Shown here in pieces: positions 1 to 5,328 of a stretch of 6,417 nucleotides of DNA. Every line of letters starts with the position of its first letter. Within the stretch, counting starts at the first letter, position 1. The notes beneath the pieces were generated by a model, which was not told where the DNA came from, searched no databases, and saw only the letters and a list, made by a program, of their open reading frames with translations. The position numbers and the translations under genes were made by a program. Origin of the DNA: Clostridiales bacterium (GTDB lineage: Bacteria > Bacillota > Clostridia > TANB77 > CAG-508); assembly GCA_003518755.1 (NCBI GenBank), contig DOYA01000034.1, forward strand, positions 1-6,417, in the 5' to 3' direction.

Positions 1-26
1 ACCCCAACATTTATTATAGAACCAAC

Positions 27-55
27 AAAAGAACGGATAAAATCTCCGTTCTTTT
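27..55 (-). terminator. Rho-independent terminator of the coiled-coil gene pair
   Basis: An 11-bp perfect stem (27-37 with 45-55) encloses a 7-base loop. Read leftward, the hairpin is followed by TTTTG and a moderately T-rich stretch. The right arm overlaps the stop codon (TAA, 55-57) of the small leftward gene, so termination would occur immediately after translation ends. The T tract is better on the opposite strand, so it may also work in the other direction. Bases 1-26 hold no feature I can identify. Confidence 0.75.
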
Positions 56-249
56 TATATATTATTTAGTTTTTTATTTAATTCTTCTAATTCTTTCTCT
101 GTATCATTAATTTTATTTTGAATCTGTTTTTTTCTTGCTTTACAAAGCTCTAAGATAATCTTCTGATCTTCTTTAGCTATATCTTCTGGATTTATTTTTT
201 TATCTAAATAATCCTTTAGTATATCAAAATGTCTTTGTGTTATTTTCAT
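55..249 (-). CDS. Small coiled-coil protein of unknown function (64 aa)
   Basis: I do not recognise this protein. It is a 64-residue, lysine- and glutamate-rich polypeptide with no membrane segment or signal peptide. Residues about 1-35 look like short helices around the segment HFDILKDYLDKKI. Residues about 36-64 form a probable coiled coil with a heptad-like pattern (KIND-TEKELEELNKKL). The ATG overlaps the TGA of the upstream 210-residue gene in an ATGA junction, so the two are almost certainly translationally coupled and co-transcribed. An AGGTG-like ribosome binding site (257-261) lies 7 bases before the start, inside the upstream gene. The terminator overlaps its stop codon, so it is the last gene of the unit. 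It could be an accessory partner of the larger coiled-coil protein, but nothing in the sequence gives a function. Confidence 0.7.
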   Translation of the reverse strand: MKITQRHFDILKDYLDKKINPEDIAKEDQKIILELCKARKKQIQNKINDTEKELEELNKKLNNI

Positions 250-878
250 ATTTCTACACCTAATTCTTTTAAATTTGTTTTTATAATCTGTCTAGTTTCT
301 CTTACTTCTTCAAGTTCTCTTTGCAAATCATTTATTGTTTCATCTATTTCGTCTTCTTGACGACTTATCTCATCACCATATGTTGTTGTAGCATAATAGT
401 TCCAATCCTCTGCTAATCTTTCAGATTTCGCTTCATTCTTCTCAATTGATTCTTCTAGACTGGATATCCTTTCATCTAATGGTTTTAGTTGTTCTTCCAA
501 GAATTCAATTTCAAATGATTTCCTTCTTGCTGTAGCCCATTCTTCAAAATTGTCTTTTATTGTTTTACGTAAATATTGTTCCCTAACTCTCTTACTCTTT
601 TCTTTGGATTCTATTTCAGATTTAATATCTTCTTGTTGTTTAGCATCCTCTTCTTGTTGAAATTTTTCATTTAGTTCAGCTAATTCCATCTCTAATAATA
701 GCATTTGTCCAAAAATGGTGTCTTCGCTCTGATCTTTAAAATATGTCTCCTTCATAATTACGGCAGTATCACGCAATCCTTCAATAAAGTCTTTTACATC
801 CTCGCTATATAAGTATAAATTCTTCATAGGTATTGGATACTTACTAATTAAAAACTGATGCTTATTTATTATTTCCAT
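246..878 (-). CDS. Coiled-coil protein of unknown function (210 aa)
   Basis: I do not recognise the family. The N-terminal 60 or so residues look globular (aromatic and mixed: YPIPMKNLYLYSEDVKDFIEGL). From about residue 62 to the C-terminus the protein is dominated by highly charged helices likely to form several coiled-coil segments: about 62-100, 122-152 and 172-205. These are separated by a WATARRKSFEIEF region and a short aromatic break, WNYYATTTYG. Overall it is rich in Glu, Asp and Lys, with no signal peptide or membrane helix, so it is probably cytoplasmic. The start is supported by an AAAGGA ribosome binding site around 889-894 and a consensus promoter at 912-940. A later Met (codon 18) is a weaker alternative start. 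It overlaps the 64-residue gene by ATGA. Nearness to a phage-type lysozyme suggests a phage or mobile-element origin, but that is inference. Confidence 0.75.
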   Translation of the reverse strand: MEIINKHQFLISKYPIPMKNLYLYSEDVKDFIEGLRDTAVIMKETYFKDQSEDTIFGQMLLLEMELAELNEKFQQEEDAKQQEDIKSEIESKEKSKRVREQYLRKTIKDNFEEWATARRKSFEIEFLEEQLKPLDERISSLEESIEKNEAKSERLAEDWNYYATTTYGDEISRQEDEIDETINDLQRELEEVRETRQIIKTNLKELGVEI

Positions 879-911
879 TTTTCTTATTTCCTTTCTCTTT
901 TCATTTTATAA

Positions 912-940
912 ATTATAACAAAGTATACTCTTTATGTCAA
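912..940 (-). promoter_or_regulatory. Consensus sigma-A promoter for the coiled-coil gene pair
   Basis: On the minus strand a perfect TTGACA (935-940) and a perfect TATAAT (912-917) are separated by exactly 17 bases. Transcription would start near 905, about 27 bases before the ATG at 878. The match makes this a strong vegetative promoter independent of the lysozyme gene upstream, which ends in a terminator hairpin. Confidence 0.88.
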
Positions 941-967
941 GTGTTTTAAGGAATTAATTAATATTAT

Positions 968-1013
968 AAAAAAAGGTGACGGAGTTACTTTTTCACATTG
1001 GTGAAAAAGTAAC
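968..1013 (-). terminator. Probable terminator of the lysozyme gene, formed by the REP-like hairpin
   Basis: Read leftward from the lysozyme stop codon, the transcript forms the 13-bp hairpin (1013-1001 with 996-984). A short TCCGTCACC spacer follows, then seven T residues (974-968). If the outer arms also pair, the T run follows directly on a longer GC-containing stem. This would separate lysozyme transcription from the coiled-coil unit, which has its own promoter just downstream. Confidence 0.6.
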
Positions 1014-1027
1014 TTTGCCCCTTTTTT
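968..1027. repeat. REP-like palindromic element, decayed copy
   Basis: The core is a perfect 13-bp inverted repeat (984-996 with 1001-1013) around the loop ATTG. Outside it, the left arm reads A7-GGTGACGGA and the right arm TTTGCCCC-T6, which pair only partly. The arm pattern GGnGACGGAGnTAmTTTTTCAC matches the much more perfect element at 1981-2092, so the two are members of one repeat family. This copy has a decayed right arm (CTTTGCCCC instead of CTCCGTCCCC). It starts at the stop codon of the lysozyme gene, whose TAA lies inside the terminal T run. REP-type elements of this shape are mobilised in trans by RAYT (Y1 tyrosine) transposases in other bacteria; none is encoded in the window. Confidence 0.75.
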
Positions 1028-1919
1028 ATATCTTTAGCACATCTCCTGCATAAATTTTATTAATATCTTTTATATTATTCTTTCTTGCTAATTCTTTTAC
1101 AGTTGTGTGAAATTTTTTTGCTATTCCAGATAAAGTATCGCCCTTTTTTATAACATAAGTTATTTCATTTCTTTCAGCCATCAGCTCATTTACTTTATCT
1201 TGAACAACTGCGTATTTATCCCCTAAAGCTTTTTTCCTTTCTTCACCATTTCCATATTTTCCAGAAATAACTTCATTAGCTAATCTTAAAATCTCATCAT
1301 TAGGATTTGTAGGCTTAATATTACCTATTTGTGAAATTAAATCTCTATATAAATAATCTGTATCCACATCACTTGAAACTCCATTTATTTTACCAGTTGA
1401 AGAATTTTGCCACATATCATATTCTCCCTTATATTTATCAGTTCCATCTGTATAATGAGCAATCCAAGTAGTATAACGCTTTTTTATTTCTTCTTTATTT
1501 AAATAATTATTATACCAGTATAAATTAGCATATACTCCTGCCCATAAACCTGTTTTCTCAATTTCTGTATTAAAAGCGATACATATGCTAGTTAACTTAT
1601 CTCTTCCTAAATTTTGAATAGATTCATCCTCCATATCAAAATAAACAGGTAATTCCAAAGTTTTATTTTTAAGCTTATCTATAGCCCATTTAGCTCCATC
1701 TCTTGCATTTTCTTCTGAGTTACAATAATTATAAACATACACTCCAATTGGAATATTTAGTTTTTTACACTGTCTATAATACTGTTCAAATTTTGAGTCT
1801 AAAGAATGATTTTTTTTGTTACCTACCCAACCTAATCTTAAAATTGCAAAATTTATATTAGGCTTAACTTTGTTCCAATCTATATTTCCCTTATGATAAC
1901 TAACATCTATTCCAAACAT
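1026..1919 (-). CDS. Phage-type lysozyme: GH25, CW_7 (Cpl-7) and LysM domains
   Basis: This 297-residue N-acetylmuramidase would cleave the MurNAc-GlcNAc bond of peptidoglycan. The GH25 domain spans about residues 2-195. It has the N-terminal GIDVSYH with the conserved Asp5, the PVYFDMED strand carrying Asp95 and Glu97 (the DxE catalytic pair of the family), and the closing MWQNSSTGKINGVSSDVDTD segment. Residues about 206-247 match a single Cpl-7 cell-wall-binding repeat (LANEVISGKYGNGEERKKAL, then VQDKVNEL), which in Cpl-7 binds the muropeptide. Residues about 252-297 form one LysM domain (YVIKKGDTLSGIAKKF) for GlcNAc-containing glycans. There is no signal peptide, as expected of a phage endolysin released through a holin, but no holin gene is visible. 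A GGAGG site (1927-1931) lies 7 bases before the ATG. REP-like elements lie on both sides. No convincing promoter was found in the AT-rich 1932-1980 stretch. Confidence 0.93.
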   Translation of the reverse strand: MFGIDVSYHKGNIDWNKVKPNINFAILRLGWVGNKKNHSLDSKFEQYYRQCKKLNIPIGVYVYNYCNSEENARDGAKWAIDKLKNKTLELPVYFDMEDESIQNLGRDKLTSICIAFNTEIEKTGLWAGVYANLYWYNNYLNKEEIKKRYTTWIAHYTDGTDKYKGEYDMWQNSSTGKINGVSSDVDTDYLYRDLISQIGNIKPTNPNDEILRLANEVISGKYGNGEERKKALGDKYAVVQDKVNELMAERNEITYVIKKGDTLSGIAKKFHTTVKELARKNNIKDINKIYAGDVLKI

Positions 1920-1980
1920 TTTAATTCCTCCAAATTTATACTTCTATATTAATATATTAAATAAAAAGTATTTTGGTTAC

Positions 1981-2092
1981 GTGAAAAAAGCGAAAAAAGG
2001 GGAAAAAAGGGGACGGAGCTAATTTTTCACGTTTGTGAAAAATTAGCTCCGTCCCCTTTTTTCAACTCCGTCCCCTTTTTTCCTTTTTTCAC
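1981..2092. repeat. Nested REP-like palindromic element
   Basis: A perfect 29-bp inverted repeat (2002-2030 with 2035-2063) surrounds the 4-base loop GTTT. Its arms contain GGGGACGGAGC and its complement. An outer layer (1981-2002 with 2072-2092) pairs over about 21 bases with a single bulged base. The right side carries a perfect 17-base direct repeat, CTCCGTCCCCTTTTTTC, at 2047-2063 and 2066-2082. The left side carries GAAAAAAGGGG twice (1992-2002 and 2002-2012). The element starts 4 bases beyond the stop codon of the leftward winged-helix gene, and its T tracts would let it act as that gene's terminator. Its core resembles the decayed copy at 968-1027. Symmetrical GGGGACGG/CCGTCCCC hairpins are consistent with a REP or RAYT-type non-autonomous repeat; the transposase link is inferred. 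Confidence 0.85.
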
Positions 2093-2096
2093 TTAA

Positions 2097-3038
2097 TTAT
2101 TGTAATAGTTTTAATTCAACATTTTGTGCTTTATATTTATTTGTTCTTTCATCTAAAACAAATTCTGTTAAACTTTGTGATAGACTATCACTATTTTGTT
2201 TTAAATCTGTTGTATAATATAGATTAATTCTTTCAAATGTAATGTTATTAGTAATAATCTCTTTAAAAACCTCTGCCATATGTTTATCATCTTCACAAAC
2301 TAAAATTAATTGTGGGATAGATTTCATTCCTGAATCCATTGGAACGAAATTATCATAAAAATCTTTGTAAAATTTCATTTTATCTACACATTTCTTTTTC
2401 CAGTCATCTTCACGTCTAAATACTTCAAAAAGAAATTGAATTGATTTATTAGATTTTGTAAGTGTAACTAAACCACCACTTGGTTTAAACACTTTATTCA
2501 TTGTTTTTGCTGTAAGTGCTGGCTTTACTGTATAACTATCAAAAACCTTTACTTTTTTTAGATACGCAATAAGGACTTGGTTTCCAGCTAATCTTTTCTT
2601 TATCATAGCAACAGGTTTTGTATTATCTGATTGTTGCCATTTACATTCAACATCATCACGGGTATCCAATAAGTATTTTCCCATTTTTTCTAGGCAATAA
2701 ATTCTATATATCCCCTTTCCTTCATCAGAGTTAAAGTAATATCTTGTTAAAACTTTGCATTTAACTAAAGACTCTAACCTATTATTAAGTTTATCTTGTG
2801 ATTTTATGTCATACCCTTTAATTTCTAGCATTTGCATTAATTGCCTTGAAGTAATAAATTCAAATTCATTTACTAAATATAAAATAGCGAAATGAATATC
2901 TGTAATTTGGCCTACGTTAATTTTATGTATTACTTGATTCATTGATACATATCCGTCTTTGCCATCAAATGTTTTTATTTCACCTTTTCTAATAGCAAAA
3001 GGTGATACTTGTGCTTTAATTTGGTTATCTTGAACCAT
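2097..3038 (-). CDS. Winged-helix protein resembling the Replication-relaxation family (313 aa)
   Basis: Residues about 45-125 look like a winged-helix domain: a helix ILYLVNEFEFITSRQLMQML, a second helix with NNRLESLVKCKVLTRYYF, and a wing ending in IYCLEKMGKYLL. The second half (about 145-290) has an alternating strand and helix layout. It includes a FLFEVFRRED strand-turn, a Lys-rich helix KKKCVDKMKFYKDFY, and a buried strand PQLILVCEDDKHMAEVF. This layout resembles the Replic_Relax proteins of plasmids, phages and integrative elements, which have been linked to DNA replication or relaxation. I infer the match by eye; another winged-helix family is possible. A strong AAAGGAGG site precedes the ATG by 7 bases. 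It has its own promoter at 3070-3098 and is followed by the nested palindrome. It lies 57 bases beyond the rluB-like gene on the same strand, so read-through from that operon is also possible. Confidence 0.8.
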   Translation of the reverse strand: MVQDNQIKAQVSPFAIRKGEIKTFDGKDGYVSMNQVIHKINVGQITDIHFAILYLVNEFEFITSRQLMQMLEIKGYDIKSQDKLNNRLESLVKCKVLTRYYFNSDEGKGIYRIYCLEKMGKYLLDTRDDVECKWQQSDNTKPVAMIKKRLAGNQVLIAYLKKVKVFDSYTVKPALTAKTMNKVFKPSGGLVTLTKSNKSIQFLFEVFRREDDWKKKCVDKMKFYKDFYDNFVPMDSGMKSIPQLILVCEDDKHMAEVFKEIITNNITFERINLYYTTDLKQNSDSLSQSLTEFVLDERTNKYKAQNVELKLLQ

Positions 3039-3069
3039 TTTTTTTCCTCCTTTATCTTATGTTATTATC

Positions 3070-3098
3070 ATTTTATCACTTTTAAAAATACCTGTCTA
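3070..3098 (-). promoter_or_regulatory. Sigma-A promoter for the winged-helix gene, overlapping the rluB stop codon
   Basis: On the minus strand TAGACA (3093-3098) and TAAAAT (3070-3075) are separated by 17 bases, with an extended -10 TG one base upstream of the hexamer. Transcription would start near 3063. The -35 hexamer contains the TAG stop codon (3096-3098) of the rluB-like gene. No terminator hairpin lies between the two genes. Confidence 0.7.
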
Positions 3099-3809
3099 TA
3101 CATTGTTTTCAATTTCTTTTAAACTTAAAAATTTCCACTGTCCAAGTTTTAAATCTTTAACATCTATATTACCAATCTTGCTTCTATGTAATGCTAATAC
3201 CTTTTTATTAATTGCTTCACACATTTTTCTAACTTGTCTATTTTTCCCCTCATGAATTATAATCTGTATTCTAGAAATATCTTTTTCTTCATCTATTTTA
3301 AGGATTTTCACTTTTGCTGGTTTTGTAATATAATCATTATCTATTTTTACACCATTTTTTAATTGTTCAATATCTTGCTCTAAAACTTTTCCTTTTAATG
3401 TTACATTATATGTTTTTTCAATCTCATTTTTAGGATGTGTAAGTTTATTTACTAATTCACCATCATTTGTTAAAATTAATGCTCCAGATGTATACATATC
3501 TAGCCTTCCAACTGGAACTATTCTTTTATTAATTTTTATTAAATCAAGCACTTTATCTCTTCCAAATTGTTCATGCGAAGTAGTTACATAGCCTATCGGT
3601 TTATTTAATAATATATATACTTTTTCCTCTTCAGGTTCTATAATTCTTCCATTATATTTAACAACATCATTTGAAGTAACTTTTGTTCCAAGCTCTGTAA
3701 TTATTTTTCCATTTACCTCAACTTTTCCTTGTAATATATATTCTTCACATTTTCTTCTAGAAGCTACTCCAGCTTCTGCTAAATACTTTTGCAATCTTTT
3801 TTCTTCCAT
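3096..3809 (-). CDS. rluB: rRNA pseudouridine synthase, RsuA/RluB family
   Basis: This enzyme isomerises a uridine in rRNA to pseudouridine; RluB proteins act on helix 89 of 23S rRNA, near the peptidyl transferase centre. At 237 residues it has the normal family length. An N-terminal S4 RNA-binding domain (about 4-50: RLQKYLAEAGVASRRKCEEYI, then KVEVNG) precedes the catalytic domain. Motif I is ILLNKPIGYVTT (67-78). The catalytic motif GRLDMYTSGALILTNDGEL (101-119) carries the nucleophile Asp104. The closing motif GKNRQVRKMCEAINKKVLALHR is typical of the RsuA/RluB/RluE/RluF group. The family is certain; RluB rather than a paralog is the likely specificity. Its ATG abuts the stop codon of the rluD-like gene with no spacer, and its AAGGA site lies inside that gene, so they are translationally linked. 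It is the third gene of the operon. Confidence 0.93.
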   Translation of the reverse strand: MEEKRLQKYLAEAGVASRRKCEEYILQGKVEVNGKIITELGTKVTSNDVVKYNGRIIEPEEEKVYILLNKPIGYVTTSHEQFGRDKVLDLIKINKRIVPVGRLDMYTSGALILTNDGELVNKLTHPKNEIEKTYNVTLKGKVLEQDIEQLKNGVKIDNDYITKPAKVKILKIDEEKDISRIQIIIHEGKNRQVRKMCEAINKKVLALHRSKIGNIDVKDLKLGQWKFLSLKEIENNV

Positions 3810-4721
3810 TTACTCTTTTCCTTCCAATTCTTTTAAAATAGTATTAAAATACTCTGGTATAGGTGCTTCAATATGTATATATTTTCCTGTAATTGGATGT
3901 TTAAAATCTAAAGCTTTGGCATGCAAACATTGCCCGACAATACCCCATTCATTTTTACCATTTGAATATGTATTATCTCCAATAATAGGATATCCAATAT
4001 GAGATAAATGTACTCTAATTTGGTGGGTTCTACCTGTTTCTATATTTATTTCTAATAGTGTATATTTTTCTTTATATCTATTTAATACTTTAAAATGTGT
4101 TATAGCTTCTTTTCCATTTTTATCTACTGCCATTTTCTTTCTATCTTGCTTACTTCTGGCAATTGGCATATTAATTGTAGCTTCATTTTCCTTAATTATT
4201 CCTCTAACTAAAGCTATATATGTTTTTTTTATTTTATGATTTTTTAAATCTTCACTTAATTTAATATGAGCTTTATCATTTTTAGCAACTATAATTGCTC
4301 CTGAAGTATCTTTATCAAGTCTATGAACAATTCCAGGTCTTATTTCGCCACCAATTCCTGATAAGGAATCTTTACATATTGCCATAACTGCATTAACTAA
4401 AGTACCATCTGGATTTCCATTTGCAGGATGAACAACCATACCTTTTGGTTTATTTACAACAATAATGTCATTATCTTCAAATAATATTTCAATTGGTATG
4501 TTTTGTGGCTTTAAATCAACTTCTTTTGGTTCTGGAATATTAATCAGAATTTCATCATTTACATTTGTTTTATAAGATGGTTTTGTTTTTTTTCCATTTA
4601 CTGTAATTTGAGTTTCTTCAATTAATCTTTGAACTGTACTTCTAGTTAATTCAGTATTATATTTCGAAATGAAACTATCAATTCTTTTGCCTTTTAATTC
4701 TTCATTTATTATTATCTTCAT
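3810..4721 (-). CDS. rluD: 23S rRNA pseudouridine synthase, RluA/RluD family
   Basis: This 303-residue enzyme has the domain order of RluD, which in E. coli modifies U1911, U1915 and U1917 of 23S rRNA helix 69. An S4 domain (about 11-58: RIDSFISKYNTELTRSTVQRLI, then ITVNGKKTKPS) leads into the catalytic domain. That domain has the entry strand DIIVVNKPKGMVVHPANG (85-102) and the signature HRLDKDTSGAIIVAKND with the catalytic Asp136. The IARSKQDRKKMAV and GKEAITHF stretch and the motif GRTHQIRVHLSHIGYPIIGD (from 230) complete it. All expected motifs are intact, so it is probably functional. Its start overlaps the end of the lspA-like gene by 20 bases. An AAAGGA site (4734-4739) inside that gene lies about 12 bases before the ATG, slightly far. 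The order lspA-rluD is common in Firmicutes. The assignment to RluD rather than another RluA-family member rests on the S4 domain and motif fit. Confidence 0.94.
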   Translation of the reverse strand: MKIIINEELKGKRIDSFISKYNTELTRSTVQRLIEETQITVNGKKTKPSYKTNVNDEILINIPEPKEVDLKPQNIPIEILFEDNDIIVVNKPKGMVVHPANGNPDGTLVNAVMAICKDSLSGIGGEIRPGIVHRLDKDTSGAIIVAKNDKAHIKLSEDLKNHKIKKTYIALVRGIIKENEATINMPIARSKQDRKKMAVDKNGKEAITHFKVLNRYKEKYTLLEINIETGRTHQIRVHLSHIGYPIIGDNTYSNGKNEWGIVGQCLHAKALDFKHPITGKYIHIEAPIPEYFNTILKELEGKE

Positions 4722-5148
4722 GTTTTTTGTATATCCTTTCAGCTTTTCTTTTTCTTTCTTTAATTATTTTCATAGTATTTTTTGTTAAAATAACTGCCAT
4801 TCCTATCCATGCAATAATTATATAAACATAGGCTAAATTAATCTCTATATGATGTCCTAAATTTATAATTAAAATTACACTATGTTTCCAAAGCCTGTCA
4901 ATTACATTACTTACCGCTCCTGATATTGCACAGCTTAGTACAATCTTTGTTTCAAGTTTAATATAGCTATTGTCGCTAAAAATATATCTAAATATCATTA
5001 TAATTATTATCAAACTAATTATTATATGATATCCATTATCTTGATTTGGAATAGTCCACGATTTGCTTAAGAAAATCAACTTTGTGATTTGGTCTAATAA
5101 AATTAAAATACCTATTATTAGTAATACTAGTTTATTCTCTTTTTTCAT
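4702..5148 (-). CDS. lspA: Signal peptidase II-like protein with one catalytic Asp replaced
   Basis: Lipoprotein signal peptidase is a membrane aspartyl protease that removes the signal peptide from diacylglyceryl-modified prolipoproteins. This 148-residue protein keeps the family plan of about four membrane helices (about 7-28, 40-56, 68-82 and 103-121). It also keeps the LLDQITK motif with Asp19 and the NVIDR motif with the catalytic Asp84. However, the second catalytic motif (normally FNxAD) reads INLAY: Asn104 and Ala106 remain, but residue 107 is Tyr (codon 4828-4830 on the minus strand). The family's VVDF segment reads VILI (91-94). The loop between helices 1 and 2 is short, and the NxGAAF-type motif is absent (NQDNGYHIII). 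It also has a highly basic C-terminal tail. The frame is intact, with AGGAG 6 bases before the ATG. It heads the lspA-rluD-rluB operon, the usual lspA position. It is homologous to LspA but probably not an active peptidase; a neofunctionalised or decaying paralog is equally possible. Confidence 0.82.
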   Translation of the reverse strand: MKKENKLVLLIIGILILLDQITKLIFLSKSWTIPNQDNGYHIIISLIIIIMIFRYIFSDNSYIKLETKIVLSCAISGAVSNVIDRLWKHSVILIINLGHHIEINLAYVYIIIAWIGMAVILTKNTMKIIKERKRKAERIYKKHEDNNK

Positions 5149-5190
5149 ATAGATCTCCTAGTTTATATAGATTTTTCTGTAACTTTTCAC

Positions 5191-5216
5191 AGCTAAATAA
5201 TATTTATTATTTAGCT
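5191..5216. repeat. Perfect AT-rich palindrome in the lspA-like leader
   Basis: Twelve bases on each side (5191-5202 with 5205-5216, arm AGCTAAATAATA) pair perfectly around a 2-base centre. It lies between the predicted start site of the leftward operon (near 5222) and its ribosome binding site, so the leftward transcript would open with this hairpin. Read rightward, the hairpin is followed by TTTTATT and resembles a weak terminator, though no rightward gene precedes it. It could be an operator, a 5' stabilising hairpin, or a barrier to antisense transcription. Confidence 0.6.
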
Positions 5217-5228
5217 TTTATTAGTAAT

Positions 5229-5257
5229 ATTTTACTATATATTTTTTATAATATCAA
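5229..5257 (-). promoter_or_regulatory. Sigma-A promoter of the lspA-rluD-rluB operon
   Basis: On the minus strand TTGATA (5252-5257) and TAAAAT (5229-5234), each one mismatch from consensus, are 17 bases apart. The start site near 5222 gives a leader of about 74 bases. The -35 lies 10 bases from the -35 of the divergent DUF4364 promoter, so the two polymerases would compete for adjacent sites or share a regulator. Confidence 0.72.
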
Positions 5258-5267
5258 TAATAAAACG

Positions 5268-5296
5268 TTTACTTTATGTATTCTTTATGATATAAT
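5268..5296 (+). promoter_or_regulatory. Extended -10 sigma-A promoter of the DUF4364 gene
   Basis: TTTACT (5268-5273) and a perfect TATAAT (5291-5296) are 17 bases apart, with TGA directly before the -10, giving an extended -10 element. Transcription would start near 5303, some 26 bases before the ATG at 5329, just ahead of the AAGGAG site (5315-5320). Confidence 0.8.
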
Positions 5297-5328
5297 GCAT
5301 TTGAAATCTAATGTAAGGAGTAACTATT

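Noticed and set aside
1932..1980. A promoter for the lysozyme gene
   Set aside because: TATAAA- and AATATT-like boxes occur by chance in this AT-rich stretch, and none has a -35 hexamer at proper spacing.
968..2092. Repeated hairpins considered as a CRISPR array or direct-repeat array
   Set aside because: Only two diverged copies a kilobase apart with a full gene between them; no regular spacers.
1..3038. A complete prophage
   Set aside because: Only a lysozyme and a replication-like protein are suggestive; no integrase, holin, capsid or tail gene, and no att repeat is seen inside the window.
4702..4721. The overlap of the lspA-like and rluD-like genes considered as a frameshifted fusion
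   Set aside because: Both proteins have proper ends: RluD starts with a complete S4 domain, LspA ends in a normal basic tail, and a ribosome binding site precedes the second start. Short overlaps are ordinary in operons.
5149..5222. lspA leader considered as a T-box or other riboswitch
   Set aside because: The leader is only about 74 bases with a single AT-only type hairpin; no T-box sequence, specifier loop or antiterminator.
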